Source: Amycolatopsis sp. QT-25 (lineage in GTDB: Bacteria > Actinomycetota > Actinomycetes > Mycobacteriales > Pseudonocardiaceae). Taken from it: 64,000 nt of DNA. Both the position numbers and the translations under genes were made by a program. The notes under the pieces are model-generated. The model made no database searches. It was not told the DNA's origin and saw nothing but the letters and a program-made list of their open reading frames with translations. Positions 1 through 7,881 of the stretch are shown here, one piece after another; within the stretch, counting starts at the first letter, position 1, and the number at the start of each line of letters is the position of its first letter. The stretch spans positions 4,526,001-4,590,000 of the forward strand of contig NZ_CP120210.1 of NCBI RefSeq assembly GCF_029369745.1, in the 5' to 3' direction.

Positions 1-260
1 AGGTTTTCGGGATGCCCTTCGAAGGCGTCCTGGACGATTGAGAGGAACCGGCCGAGTTCGTGCGAGATCATCGCTTCGGCCAGCTGGTTCTTCGAGCCGA
101 GTTCGTTGTAGACGGTCTGGCGGCTGACGCCGACGATCTCCGCGAGCTTGCTCATCGTCACCGAGGACCAGCCGGAGCGCACGGTCACCTCGATCGCCGC
201 CGCGACGATCGGTCGACGGTACGGACCTCCCGTGACCGGCGCCTCGCTCATGATCGTCAT
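1..260 (-). CDS. TetR-family transcriptional regulator (partial, N-terminal part)
   Basis: The first 86 codons of a TetR repressor; the rest runs off the left edge. The helix-turn-helix is clear (VTMSKLAEIVGVSRQTVYNE, about residues 33-52), followed by KNQLAEAMI, as is usual before the ligand-binding domain. ATG codons lie at 260 and 251 in frame; neither has a strong ribosome site. It is on the same strand as the alkane hydroxylase and follows it, so it probably regulates that gene. The palindromes upstream of alkB are candidate targets. The family is certain, the ligand unknown. Confidence 0.85.
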   Translation of the reverse strand, partial: MTIMSEAPVTGGPYRRPIVAAAIEVTVRSGWSSVTMSKLAEIVGVSRQTVYNELGSKNQLAEAMISHELGRFLSIVQDAFEGHPEN

Positions 261-324
261 TCTAGGCCGTGCCTTTTCAGGGCGCGCTTTCGGATTTCCG
301 TAGCCGGGACATGGCATCCGCTGC

Positions 325-497
325 CGGCTCGCCTGTTCGGGACACACTTTCCAAGCCGCTGCTCCCACGACGACCAGCGCCACGATCAGTCCCGCGGCTT
401 CGGGTGACGACCGTGCCGTAGTCGTCCACCTCGAAGAAGCCGGGCGTTATCGCCTCGTATGCCCAGTCACATCTCGCGCGGCGGCCTCGATCTTCAT
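325..497 (-). pseudogene. Decayed 3Fe-4S-type ferredoxin
   Basis: An ATG overlaps the alkB stop codon (TGATG) and opens with MKIEA, the usual start of small actinobacterial 3Fe-4S ferredoxins. That frame stops after 16 codons. The ferredoxin continues in another frame as ARCDWAYEAITPGFFEVDD then YGTVVT, and the end (AAWKVCPEQA, near 330-350) lies in a different frame again. At least two frameshifts are needed and the middle cysteine of the CxxxxxC motif is replaced, so no working iron-sulfur protein can be made. Position and translational coupling suggest it once supplied electrons beside AlkB. This is my reading of the frames, not a search result. Confidence 0.65.
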
Positions 498-1897
498 CAG
501 GCTCCGACCTTTCCCGGTGCCACGAAATCGACCTTCTCCCGCACCCCGCAGTCCGGGCAGCACCACGAATCCGGGATCGCCGACCACGGCGTTCCGGCGG
601 GGAAACCTTCACGGGGGTCGCCGAGTTCCTCGTCGTAGACGTAGCCGCAACCGGGGCACGTCCCGCCCTCGGTCGCGTCGCCGTGCGTGTCGGCGGCGAC
701 GCGGGACGGCGCGGTGACGCGCGTTCCGTAACGTGCCAAGATCTTGGCGCGTTTCGACGGCTGGATGTTGGCGCGGGAGATGTCACCGTCGAAATGCGCG
801 AGCACGCGTGGATCCATCACTCGCCGCCACACCGGTGGGATCAAGGCCAGCACGATCATCCCGGCGTAGCCCGTCGGCAGGACCGGCGATTCCGCGAAAT
901 CGCGCAGCGTCTGGTAGCGGCGGGTCGGGTTGGCGTGGTGGTCGCTGTGCCGTTGCAGGTGGTAGAGCAGGACGTTGGTGGCGATGTTGTTGGAATTCCA
1001 GCTGTGACCGGGGTCCACGCGTTCGTAGCGTCGCCGATTCGGCGGGCCGACCTTCCGCCGCCGCATGCCGTAGTGCTCCATGTAGTTCACGACCTCCAGC
1101 AGCGAGAAGCCGATCACGGCCTGGATCACCAGGTACGGCAGGATCCCCGGGCCGAGCCACCCGGTCATCGCCGCCCACAGCACCGCCGACATCAGCCAGG
1201 CGTTGAGCACGTCGTTGCCGATCCGGAACGGATGCCGGTCGCGCCGGGCGTACCGCTTGCGCTCCAGGCGCCACGCCGATTCCAGGGAGCCGAACACCGT
1301 GCGCGGCCAGAACCGGTAGAAGCTTTCCCCCACCCGGCTGCTGGCCGGATCCTCCGGAGTCGCCACCCGGACGTGGTGGCCGCGGTTGTGCTCGATGTAG
1401 AAGTGTCCGTAGAAACTCTGTGCCAGTGCGATCTTCGACAGCCAGCGTTCGTGGCGTTCCTTCTTGTGCCCCAGTTCGTGCGCGGTGTTGATGCCGATGC
1501 CCCCGATGCAGCCGATCGAGATCGCCAGGCCGACCTTGTCCGCGACGGAGAGATCACCGCGGGCGATCAGCCAGAACGCGACCACGAAACCCGCGTACTG
1601 GATGGGCAGGAAGGCGAAGGTGATCCACCGGTAGTAGCGGTCCCGCTCCAGCCGCTCGATCACGTCGTCGGGCGGATTGCTGCGATCGAGCCCCGCGAGC
1701 AGGTCGATCAGCGGCACGATCACCAGGATCACGATCGGCCCGAGCCAGAACCACACTCCCCAGCCGGTGGCCGCGTGCAGCCCGATGGCCAGGAACGCGA
1801 GCGAGGGGACGACCAAGCCGATCAACCACAGGTATCGCTTGCGGTCGGTCCATCGTTCGGTCGAGCCCGCCGGGATCGTGCCCGTCAGCTGGTTCAT
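497..1897 (-). CDS. alkB: Alkane 1-monooxygenase fused to C-terminal rubredoxin
   Basis: Integral-membrane non-heme di-iron hydroxylase for terminal oxidation of n-alkanes, 466 residues. The N-terminal part has hydrophobic segments near 22-42, 46-68, 93-112 and 120-137. The histidine boxes are HELGH (140-144), EHNRGHH (169-175), HYG near 275 and LQRHSDHH (314-321). Residues 412-455 are a rubredoxin with CPGCGY (C414, C417) and CCPDC (C447, C450), so the electron carrier is covalently attached. Such AlkB-rubredoxin fusions are known in actinobacteria. A rubredoxin reductase is not in the window. Regulation is probably by the adjacent TetR protein acting on the palindromic region upstream. The start at 1897 has GGAGGGTGC just before it. 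Confidence 0.95.
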   Translation of the reverse strand: MNQLTGTIPAGSTERWTDRKRYLWLIGLVVPSLAFLAIGLHAATGWGVWFWLGPIVILVIVPLIDLLAGLDRSNPPDDVIERLERDRYYRWITFAFLPIQYAGFVVAFWLIARGDLSVADKVGLAISIGCIGGIGINTAHELGHKKERHERWLSKIALAQSFYGHFYIEHNRGHHVRVATPEDPASSRVGESFYRFWPRTVFGSLESAWRLERKRYARRDRHPFRIGNDVLNAWLMSAVLWAAMTGWLGPGILPYLVIQAVIGFSLLEVVNYMEHYGMRRRKVGPPNRRRYERVDPGHSWNSNNIATNVLLYHLQRHSDHHANPTRRYQTLRDFAESPVLPTGYAGMIVLALIPPVWRRVMDPRVLAHFDGDISRANIQPSKRAKILARYGTRVTAPSRVAADTHGDATEGGTCPGCGYVYDEELGDPREGFPAGTPWSAIPDSWCCPDCGVREKVDFVAPGKVGA

Positions 1898-1921
1898 CGC
1901 ACCCTCCTCCGCCGGGCTGGG

Positions 1922-1977
1922 TTTACAAAACTTTAGGTGATGTACATCAAGTTTGACAAGTAGTCATTATTTGTAAA
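1922..1977. promoter_or_regulatory. Nested palindromes upstream of alkB (putative TetR operator)
   Basis: A perfect 12-bp palindrome TGATGTACATCA occupies 1938-1949, and a wider inverted pair TTTACAAA (1922-1929) / TTTGTAAA (1970-1977) encloses it. The region is AT-rich compared with its surroundings and sits 25-80 bp upstream of the alkB start. Binding by the TetR protein at 1-260 is an inference. Confidence 0.5.
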
Positions 1978-2090
1978 TCCGGCGTTGCTTCGTTCGTTGG
2001 GAACTCGGCGATATCTTGCGTTAGTAAAGAAACTTACTTAACTTGAGCTGACACGCCGCGACCCACTTCGTCCGCCCCGAAGGAGCGCGA

Positions 2091-3101
2091 ATGCCCCGAT
2101 CATCTCGTCGGATCCGACCCGTCGCCGTGGCCGCCGTCGCCGTGGCCCTGCTGGCGCCGCCCGCCACGGCCGCCGCCGCGAGCACCGCGGCGAACAGCCC
2201 TTGGCCTGGCGCTTCCGCCGTCACGAACGCCGACGGCTCGAACGTCCTCGGCGGCAACATGAGCGGCTTGTCCTTCGGCGAACCCGGTGTCCTTTGGGCG
2301 GTCAAGAACGGTCCCGGCACGCTGTACCGTCTCGTGCGCAACGGCACGAAGTGGCAGCCGGACACCGCCAACGGCTGGTCCTCGGGCAAGGCGCTGCGCT
2401 ACCGCGACGGCAAGGGTGATCCCGACGCCGAAGCCGTCGTGGCCACCCCGGACGGCGTGGTCGCGGCCACCGAACGCGACGGCGACAACAGCAAGACGAG
2501 CGCGCTCAAGGTGCTCCGTTACGACGTTTCCGGCTCGGCCAAGACCCTCACCGCCAAGGCCGAGTGGAATCTGACCGCGGATCTGCCGAAGGTCTCGGCC
2601 AACGACGGTCTCGAAGCCGTCTCGTGGATCCCCGACAGCGCCCTCACCGCGAAGGGATTCGTGGACGAGCGCACGAAGGCGCCGTACAACCCGGGCAGCT
2701 ACCCCGGTCACGGCACCGGCCTCTACCTGGTCGGCCTCGAGAGCAACGGGATGATCTACGCCTACGCGCTGGACCAGGCGGGCGGGAAGTACACCCGCGT
2801 CGCGAGTTTCGCGAGCGGTCTCGACTCGATCATGGAACTCGAGTACGAGACTTCGACCGGCAAACTGTGGGCGGTTTGCGACGACAACTGCGGCGGCGCC
2901 TCGACGACACTCGCCGTCGGCCCGCAGGGCAAGTTCGCCGTGACCGCCACATACGACCGCCCGGACGGGATGCCGGACCACAACAACGAAGGCTTCACCA
3001 TCGCGGGCGCCTGTGTTTCGGGAAGCAAGCAGGTGGTCTGGGCCGACGACGGGAACGAAGACGGCCACGCACTTCGCGCCGGCACTCTGTCCTGTAGCTG
3101 A
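2091..3101 (+). CDS. Secreted phytase/SdiA-regulated-like beta-propeller protein
   Basis: A 336-residue exported protein. A signal peptide is evident (RSSRRIRP followed by a run of A, V and L and a TAAAAS-type cleavage region around residue 30). The mature part carries motifs such as NDGLEAVSWIPD, GHGTGLYLVG, LEYE-TSTGKLWAVCDDNCGG and DHNNEGFTI, which resemble the esterase-like/phytase-like propeller family. The two cysteines near CDDNC and those near the C terminus could form disulfides. The start is preceded by GAAGGAGCGCGA, a good ribosome site. The substrate cannot be told from sequence; it stands alone, divergent from alkB. Confidence 0.65.
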   Translation: MPRSSRRIRPVAVAAVAVALLAPPATAAAASTAANSPWPGASAVTNADGSNVLGGNMSGLSFGEPGVLWAVKNGPGTLYRLVRNGTKWQPDTANGWSSGKALRYRDGKGDPDAEAVVATPDGVVAATERDGDNSKTSALKVLRYDVSGSAKTLTAKAEWNLTADLPKVSANDGLEAVSWIPDSALTAKGFVDERTKAPYNPGSYPGHGTGLYLVGLESNGMIYAYALDQAGGKYTRVASFASGLDSIMELEYETSTGKLWAVCDDNCGGASTTLAVGPQGKFAVTATYDRPDGMPDHNNEGFTIAGACVSGSKQVVWADDGNEDGHALRAGTLSCS

Positions 3102-3199
3102 ACTTTCACTCCATTCCGGCGCGGATCGGAGTGCATCGATTCCTCCCGGCCGGTTCCTGAACTGTTGAGGGGTAAGCAAGGGTGTCGTGTGGGTGACGA

Positions 3200-3224
3200 G
3201 TCCGTGAAGGCCTCCTTGAGGGAC
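3200..3224. repeat. Single copy of the GTGAAGGCCTCCTTGAGGGA element
   Basis: Same 25-base sequence as each arm of the hairpin at 3568-3626. It is palindrome-rich (contains AAGGCCTCCTT). Confidence 0.85.
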
Positions 3225-3328
3225 TTTATTTGCTTGCCCATGGGAATCCGGCTTTGTCTCGCTGTCGCTGTGGGTGGTGCTGGGCGGTGTGTCGTCCGTT
3301 GCTCAAGCACTGGGACCGGAACATCCTC

Positions 3329-3379
3329 TCGACGATGGAGGAATTGGGACACTCAACGTCCCGATTCCTCCATCGTCGA
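3329..3379. repeat. 22-bp inverted repeat with 7-base loop
   Basis: Left arm 3329-3350 begins TCGACGATGGAGGAATTGGG; the right arm 3358-3379 is its complement except for one G-U pair. Loop ACTCAAC. It could act as a terminator-like hairpin; there is no T-run after it. Confidence 0.8.
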
Positions 3380-3567
3380 CACCGGTACGCGGTAAGCGGT
3401 CAACCCTCATCGTCGGCCTGGTCAGGGGTGGGCAAAGCACGGATCGGTCCGTATTCCTCGCGCCAGGAGCCTTCGCATCGCTTTCGCGGCGGCGGCACCG
3501 AAGGAGCAAGGGACCTTTAGTGTCGCTAGCTTTCCTAGCGGTGCTAGCGGAATAGTGGGCGCCGCAC

Positions 3568-3626
3568 AAGTCCGTGAAGGCCTCCTTGAGGGACGCAGGG
3601 TCCCTCAAGGAGGCCTTCACGGACTT
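3568..3626. repeat. Perfect 27-bp inverted repeat with 5-base loop
   Basis: Left arm 3568-3594 and right arm 3600-3626 are perfectly complementary with loop GCAGG. The core is GTGAAGGCCTCCTTGAGGGA. The DNA could extrude as a cruciform and the RNA would form a very stable hairpin. It is not directly followed by a T-run. Confidence 0.9.
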
Positions 3627-3826
3627 CACGACCCAACGCTGGCGTCACAGCCGTATACGCGGCGGGCGTCCTCGCCCCGTCCCGACGATGATCGCCGACT
3701 CCCCGGACACAAGATCGAAGCCATGACCTGTCTTTCGCACTCATGCGGCAGCCTGCTCCACGGAACCGACGACGAGGCCGCGGGCGGTAGGCTCCGGATC
3801 GCGACCAGGAACGACCCGGAGGACCA

Positions 3827-4282
3827 GTGATCAGCGAAGACCTGCGCGAACGCCGCCACAAGATCATCGAAGAGCACATGGACACCGAGGTGGCCCACGA
3901 GTTCGAGCGCACCCTGGACACCTTCAACGGCCATCCGCACTACGAGATCATGGCGACCGGGCAGATCTTCGACGGCGACGAAGAGGTCATGGCGTACTAC
4001 CGCATGACCCGGACGGCTTTCCCGGACCAGCGGCACGACAACGTGCGGTACCACTTCGCCGACGAGTCGGTCGTCGTCGAATTCGACCTGCTCGGCACCA
4101 ACCTCGGCGAGTTCTACGGCCGCCCGCCCACCGGCAAGGCGTTCCGGGTGCCGATCATCGCGGTGTTCTTCTTCGACGGGGACCGGATCACCAACGAGCG
4201 CGTCTACTTCGACGCCGCCAGCCTGATCACCCAGGCCGGGCACGCCGAACTGCTGACCCTCCTGGCGTCGGGCGAGGTCTGA
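3827..4282 (+). CDS. NTF2-like / SnoaL-type small protein
   Basis: A 151-residue protein with the alternating helix and strand pattern of the NTF2-like superfamily: a helical N terminus, then FAD-ESVVVEFDLLGTNLGEFYGRPPTGKAFRVPIIAVFFFDGDRITNERVYFD, the usual strand block lining the cavity of SnoaL-like polyketide cyclases and ester-cyclase-like proteins. The GTG start at 3827 follows CCGGAGGACCA. It is convergent with the ZIP transporter gene, with a 15-bp gap. The reaction, if any, is unknown; many members are uncharacterised. Confidence 0.75.
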   Translation: MISEDLRERRHKIIEEHMDTEVAHEFERTLDTFNGHPHYEIMATGQIFDGDEEVMAYYRMTRTAFPDQRHDNVRYHFADESVVVEFDLLGTNLGEFYGRPPTGKAFRVPIIAVFFFDGDRITNERVYFDAASLITQAGHAELLTLLASGEV

Positions 4283-4297
4283 ACAAGCAGCCGGTGA

Positions 4298-5053
4298 TCA
4301 GCCGCCGACGTGCGAAAGGCCGAACGCGGTGAGGAAGCCGGCGACCGTGATCAACCCGGTCCACAGCTGCGCGTCTTCGAAGGCCTCGGGGATCATCGTG
4401 TCGGCGATCATGGCGAGGATCGCGCCGCCGGCGATCGCCGTGATCACCGCCAGGGTGGCGCCGGAAGCGCCGCCGAGAACGCCGTAGCCGAGCAGGGCCG
4501 CCACACCGCTGATCACGGCGATACCACTCCACAGGAGGAAGACGTAGCGCGGACTCCGGCCCGCCCGCTTCATCCCCGCGGCACTGGACAACCCTTCCGG
4601 GACGTTGCTGATGAACACGGCGGCCACGGTCACCACGCTGACGCTTCCGCCACCGAGCAGGCTGGTGCCGATCACCATCGATTCGGGGATACCGTCCAGC
4701 AGGGCACCGAGCGCGATGGCGGTCCCGGAGCCCGCTTGCTCGGTTTCGGACGGTTGCTGGCCACCGGAGCGTTTACGATGGCGGGCGCCTCGCCGGGCCA
4801 GAGCGACGTTGGCGAGAGTATAGATCAGCGCGCCGCCGAGAGCGCCGAGCGCGGTCGGCAGGAAGCCGCCCTTCTCGTGGGCCTCGGCGATCAGTTCGAA
4901 GGAGACGGCGGAGATCAGCACGCCGCTGCCGAAGGCCATCACACCCGCCACGGCCTTGCCCGGAATTCGGACGAGGAAGCCCGCCACCGCGCCCAGCAGC
5001 AACGCCGACCCGGCCAGCAGGCCCCAGCCGCCCGCGGCGAGTAGTTCCGGCAC
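4298..5053 (-). CDS. ZIP-family divalent metal transporter
   Basis: A 251-residue integral membrane protein with about seven or eight hydrophobic segments. The ZIP signature lies in the metal-binding helices: GALLDGIPES (about 137-146) and FISNVPEGLSSA (about 167-178), the paired xxxPE motifs. The variable loop (ARRGARHRKRSGGQQ) lies between segments 3 and 4, as in ZIP proteins, but lacks a histidine cluster. The first motif has Asp in place of the usual His, so metal preference may differ. It likely moves zinc, iron or manganese across the cytoplasmic membrane. Confidence 0.85.
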   Translation of the reverse strand: MPELLAAGGWGLLAGSALLLGAVAGFLVRIPGKAVAGVMAFGSGVLISAVSFELIAEAHEKGGFLPTALGALGGALIYTLANVALARRGARHRKRSGGQQPSETEQAGSGTAIALGALLDGIPESMVIGTSLLGGGSVSVVTVAAVFISNVPEGLSSAAGMKRAGRSPRYVFLLWSGIAVISGVAALLGYGVLGGASGATLAVITAIAGGAILAMIADTMIPEAFEDAQLWTGLITVAGFLTAFGLSHVGG

Positions 5054-5160
5054 CCGAGCCTCCTCCTCGTTCGGAAATCCCGGCGTTCAGTCTGTCCGAT
5101 CCGGTGGCCGGACGCGCGTCAGGAGGATTGCCCCGCAGAACGCGCGGGTACCCGGCCCTC

Positions 5161-5640
5161 ATGGAACAAGAAGGCGTGACACGCGGCACCCGACGGCATC
5201 CGCCGCAGGTGGCCGCCCTGATCGTCGGCGTGGCCTTTCTCGTGGTCGGGATCCTCGGCTTCATCCCGGGCATCACCACCGGCTACGACGGGCTGAAATT
5301 CGCCGGACACCATTCCGAAGCCCGCTTGTTCGGTGTCTTCGCCGTGTCGATCCTGCACAACCTGGTGCATTTGCTCTTCGGCGTGGTGGGCGTGCTCGCC
5401 GCTCGCAAACGCGCCGCCTCCCGTGTCTTCCTCATGGTCGGCGGCGGGCTCTATCTGCTCCTGTGGATCGTCGGTCTGGTGATCCCCCAGAGCAGCCCGG
5501 GTAACTTCCTGCCGTTCAACGTCGCCGACAACTGGCTGCATCTCGGCCTCGGCCTCGGCATGGTCGCGCTGGGTCTCCTCACCACGGCGCTCGAACGCAA
5601 GGCGGGCGACTACCCGGAGCCCGAACTGCAGCACGAATGA
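5161..5640 (+). CDS. DUF4383 membrane protein
   Basis: A 159-residue protein with four hydrophobic segments (AALIVGVAFLVVGILGF, LFGVFAVSILHNLVHLLFGVVGVL, FLMVGGGLYLLLWIVGLVI and LHLGLGLGMVALGLLTT). The HNLVHLLFGVVGV and ADNWLHLGLGLGM signatures are those of DUF4383, common in actinobacteria and of unknown function. I chose the ATG at 5161 because the reading from an upstream GTG at 5104 adds an Arg/Gly-rich stretch not typical of the family. A strong terminator follows directly. Confidence 0.8.
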   Translation: MEQEGVTRGTRRHPPQVAALIVGVAFLVVGILGFIPGITTGYDGLKFAGHHSEARLFGVFAVSILHNLVHLLFGVVGVLAARKRAASRVFLMVGGGLYLLLWIVGLVIPQSSPGNFLPFNVADNWLHLGLGLGMVALGLLTTALERKAGDYPEPELQHE

Positions 5641-5684
5641 GAAAGTCCGGGCCCGCCGCGGAGGCGACGGGCCCGGACTTTCTC
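5639..5684. terminator. Bidirectional terminator between convergent genes
   Basis: A 17-bp perfect stem: 5639-5655 (GAGAAAGTCCGGGCCCG) and 5668-5684, loop of 12 bases. The A-rich start and T-rich end of the stem let it work on both strands, serving the DUF4383 gene and hpaB, which converge here. Confidence 0.9.
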
Positions 5685-5778
5685 CGGTCAGCGGGTTCAC
5701 GCGGGACGGAGGGCGCCACTCGCGTGATCGGACGCGGAACACACGGCGGATCCGGTCACGGGTGACGTCCGGCTCGGA

Positions 5779-7236
5779 TCAGTCGTCCCGCGCCAGCAGC
5801 TCCCGGACCCGTTCCTGCAGCGCCTCCCGCGGGTACGCGTTCACCTGGGCACCCGCCATCCGCACCGGGTCGCCGAAGAAGAAGTACTCGTACAGCGACT
5901 CACGCCCGGCGAAGCTCGAGACCGACGCGTCGAACGCCAGCTTGAACAGTCGCGCGCGGTCCTTGGCGGGCAGCGTGGCCGATTGAAGGTAGGTGTCGAT
6001 GTCGGGACGGCCTTCGGCCTCGAAGTCCGCTTCCCCCGGCAGAGCCATGAGGCCGGACGCGGAGAACTTGCGGATGATCTCGGTCAGCCGCGGCGAGACC
6101 TTCGTGGGATACCAGTTCCGGGCGGCGTTGAGGACTTCCCACTTGGGCAGGAAGACACCGTCTTCGCTCACCTTGCCGTCGGCTTCCGCCGCGCGCAGCA
6201 CGGCCTTCTCGATCTCGACGTAGGAGATCAGCTCCGACAGGTCCTGCTGGATGTGCTGGAAGCCGCCGATGCCGATCGCGGCGGCGATCTCGCTGGCGAG
6301 ACCGAGATAGAACTCGGTCTTGGCCAGGGTGCGCGTGACGACCTGATGGGTCATGAGCGCGCCGGCGCCGGTCTCGGAGTACCACGCGTTGCACAGTTCC
6401 GGATGCCCCAGCAGGAACACTCGCTCGTTCGGGACGAAGACGTCGTCGAACACCACGACCGCGTCCATCTCCTCGAACCGCGAGGCGAGCGGCTCGTCGA
6501 AACGCGAGCGGCCGTGGTCGAGTCCGGCGCGGCAGAAGTACTTCAGCCCGGGCGCGTCGTTCGGGACGGCGAAAGCGTAGGAGTACGGCGCGTCCTCGGG
6601 GGTGCCGCGCAGGACGGTCGAGGGGAACACCAGGAGTTCGTCCGCGATCGGCGCGATGGTGGCGAGCATCCGGGCACCGCGGACGACGATGCCGTCCTCC
6701 CGTTCCTCGACCACCTTCGCCGACAGATTGCCGCCGCCCTGCTGACTTCCGGACACCGAACGGTTGACCTGCGGCGGGATCAGGGTGTGCGTCGCGAGGA
6801 GGTCGTTCTCACGCGCCGTTTCGTAGTACTTCTCGATGCGCTCGCCGAAGACGGGATCCGCCTGGGAGAAGAACTTCTTCGCGGTCGACAGCGCGGTGAG
6901 CGACGAGTTCATGTAGTCGCCGGTGCGGCCGAGGAAACCCCCTGCGTACTGCGCCCACACGGAGAAGGCGGCACGGCGCCGCTTGAGGTCCTCCTCGGTG
7001 CGCGGCACCAGGAACGAGGTTCCGACGCGCTCCCCCGTCGTCGGTGATTCGTAGGTGAGGACGTCACGGTGCGCCGGGTCGTGCTGGAGGTCGAACAGCT
7101 TCGCGTAGGTCAGCGCGTTGTTGCGGAACGCCGGATGCTCGGCGACCTTCGAAGTCACCTTCTCGCCGTCGACGTACAACTCCGGCGTCATCGCGTTGAG
7201 CTTGTCGAGATACTGCCGTCCGGTACGGGCTCCCAT
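5779..7236 (-). CDS. hpaB: 4-hydroxyphenylacetate 3-monooxygenase, oxygenase component
   Basis: FADH2-using hydroxylase that converts 4-hydroxyphenylacetate to 3,4-dihydroxyphenylacetate; 485 residues, normal for the HpaB/4-HPA hydroxylase family. Family landmarks seen: GRTGDYMN after the first quarter, IPPQVNRS with SGSQQGGGN, RGARMLATIAPIADELLVFPS, FDDVFVPNERVFLLGHPE and ISYVEIEKAVLRAAE. The ATG at 7236 follows GAGAAGGAGCACGAC; longer in-frame starts would run into the flavin reductase gene. It lies just behind hpaC on the same strand, so the reductase and oxygenase are co-transcribed. Related enzymes hydroxylate chlorophenols or other phenols, but the neighbouring homoprotocatechuate genes support the 4-HPA role. 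Confidence 0.92.
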   Translation of the reverse strand: MGARTGRQYLDKLNAMTPELYVDGEKVTSKVAEHPAFRNNALTYAKLFDLQHDPAHRDVLTYESPTTGERVGTSFLVPRTEEDLKRRRAAFSVWAQYAGGFLGRTGDYMNSSLTALSTAKKFFSQADPVFGERIEKYYETARENDLLATHTLIPPQVNRSVSGSQQGGGNLSAKVVEEREDGIVVRGARMLATIAPIADELLVFPSTVLRGTPEDAPYSYAFAVPNDAPGLKYFCRAGLDHGRSRFDEPLASRFEEMDAVVVFDDVFVPNERVFLLGHPELCNAWYSETGAGALMTHQVVTRTLAKTEFYLGLASEIAAAIGIGGFQHIQQDLSELISYVEIEKAVLRAAEADGKVSEDGVFLPKWEVLNAARNWYPTKVSPRLTEIIRKFSASGLMALPGEADFEAEGRPDIDTYLQSATLPAKDRARLFKLAFDASVSSFAGRESLYEYFFFGDPVRMAGAQVNAYPREALQERVRELLARDD

Positions 7237-7267
7237 GTCGTGCTCCTTCTCGAGGGGGACGTCGTTG

Positions 7268-7813
7268 TCAGAACAGGGATTCGTGGCCTTGCACGGATTC
7301 GTGGATGGTCGAGAACTGCCCGTCGACGAAGCCGAGCGCGTCACCGGATCGGTAGTCGAACTCCCGCACCTCGCCGAGGAACAGGGTGTGGTCGCCGCCG
7401 TCGTAGGCGGCCCATGACGTGCAGTCGAACCAGCTGAGGACGCCGCCGAGCCGCGGCGCGTGCCCGCCTTCGACCCAGACCGGCGCCCCTTCGGGAGTCG
7501 GGCGGCCGGCGAAGTTCATCGCGAGCGCCTCCTGTTCCGCACCGAGGACGTTGACCGCGAAGGGGCGGCCCGTGAGCAGGTCGTGGCTCTTCACGGTCCG
7601 CTGGATCGAGACGAGCACCAGCGGCGGATCCATCGAAACCGCGGTGAAGGAGTTCACCGTCAGGCCGTGCCGTTTCACCGTCCCATCGGCCGCGGTGGCG
7701 TCGAAGGTCACGACGGCGACACCCGTCGCGAACCGGCCGAGACAGCCTCGGAAGAACTGCGCGGGAGGCCGATAGAGATTCGAGCCCGGCGGAAAGCTGG
7801 ACTCACGCGACAT
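7268..7813 (-). CDS. hpaC: Flavin reductase component of 4-hydroxyphenylacetate hydroxylase
   Basis: Supplies reduced FAD to HpaB using NAD(P)H. 181 residues, with the flavin reductase-like fold: GRFATGVAVVTF, HGLTVNSFTAVSMDPPLVLVSI (the flavin-binding segment), PFAVNVLGAEQEALAMNFAG and the C-terminal HTLFLGEVREF. I chose the ATG at 7813 because GGAG sits eight bases before it; a GTG at 7822 would be too close to that site. It is first in the leftward transcript, divergent from the IclR regulator gene and controlled from the shared operator region. Confidence 0.9.
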   Translation of the reverse strand: MSRESSFPPGSNLYRPPAQFFRGCLGRFATGVAVVTFDATAADGTVKRHGLTVNSFTAVSMDPPLVLVSIQRTVKSHDLLTGRPFAVNVLGAEQEALAMNFAGRPTPEGAPVWVEGGHAPRLGGVLSWFDCTSWAAYDGGDHTLFLGEVREFDYRSGDALGFVDGQFSTIHESVQGHESLF

Positions 7814-7826
7814 CGTGACCACTCCA

Positions 7827-7872
7827 GTTCGATCCTGTTCTATAATCGAACAAACAGTTCAATTATCGAAAC
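7827..7872. promoter_or_regulatory. Divergent operator/promoter between hpaC and the IclR gene
   Basis: Two GTTC-N7-GAAC-type boxes, GTTCTATAATCGAAC (7837-7851) and GTTCAATTATCGAAAC (7857-7872), start exactly 20 bp apart, and a further GTTCGAT at 7827-7833 pairs with ATCGAAC at 7845-7851. The spacing of about two helical turns fits binding of two IclR dimers on one face. A consensus TATAAT (7841-7846) sits inside the first box on the plus strand, implying repression or autoregulation of the IclR gene. Confidence 0.7.
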
Positions 7873-7881
7873 GGATCGTAT

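Larger units (their letters stand above)
3102..3826. other. 725-bp spacer rich in hairpin repeats, no gene recognised
   Basis: No frame here shows a recognisable protein; the short open frames change in and out of repeat elements. The spacer holds one single copy (3200-3224) and one inverted pair (3568-3626) of the GTGAAGGCCTCCTTGAGGGA element, a second unrelated hairpin at 3329-3379, and clustered GCTAGC/CTAGCG motifs near 3525-3550. Confidence 0.7.

Noticed and set aside
5104..5640. GTG-started longer form of the DUF4383 protein
   Set aside because: It adds an Arg/Gly-rich N terminus absent from the family; the ATG at 5161 fits better.
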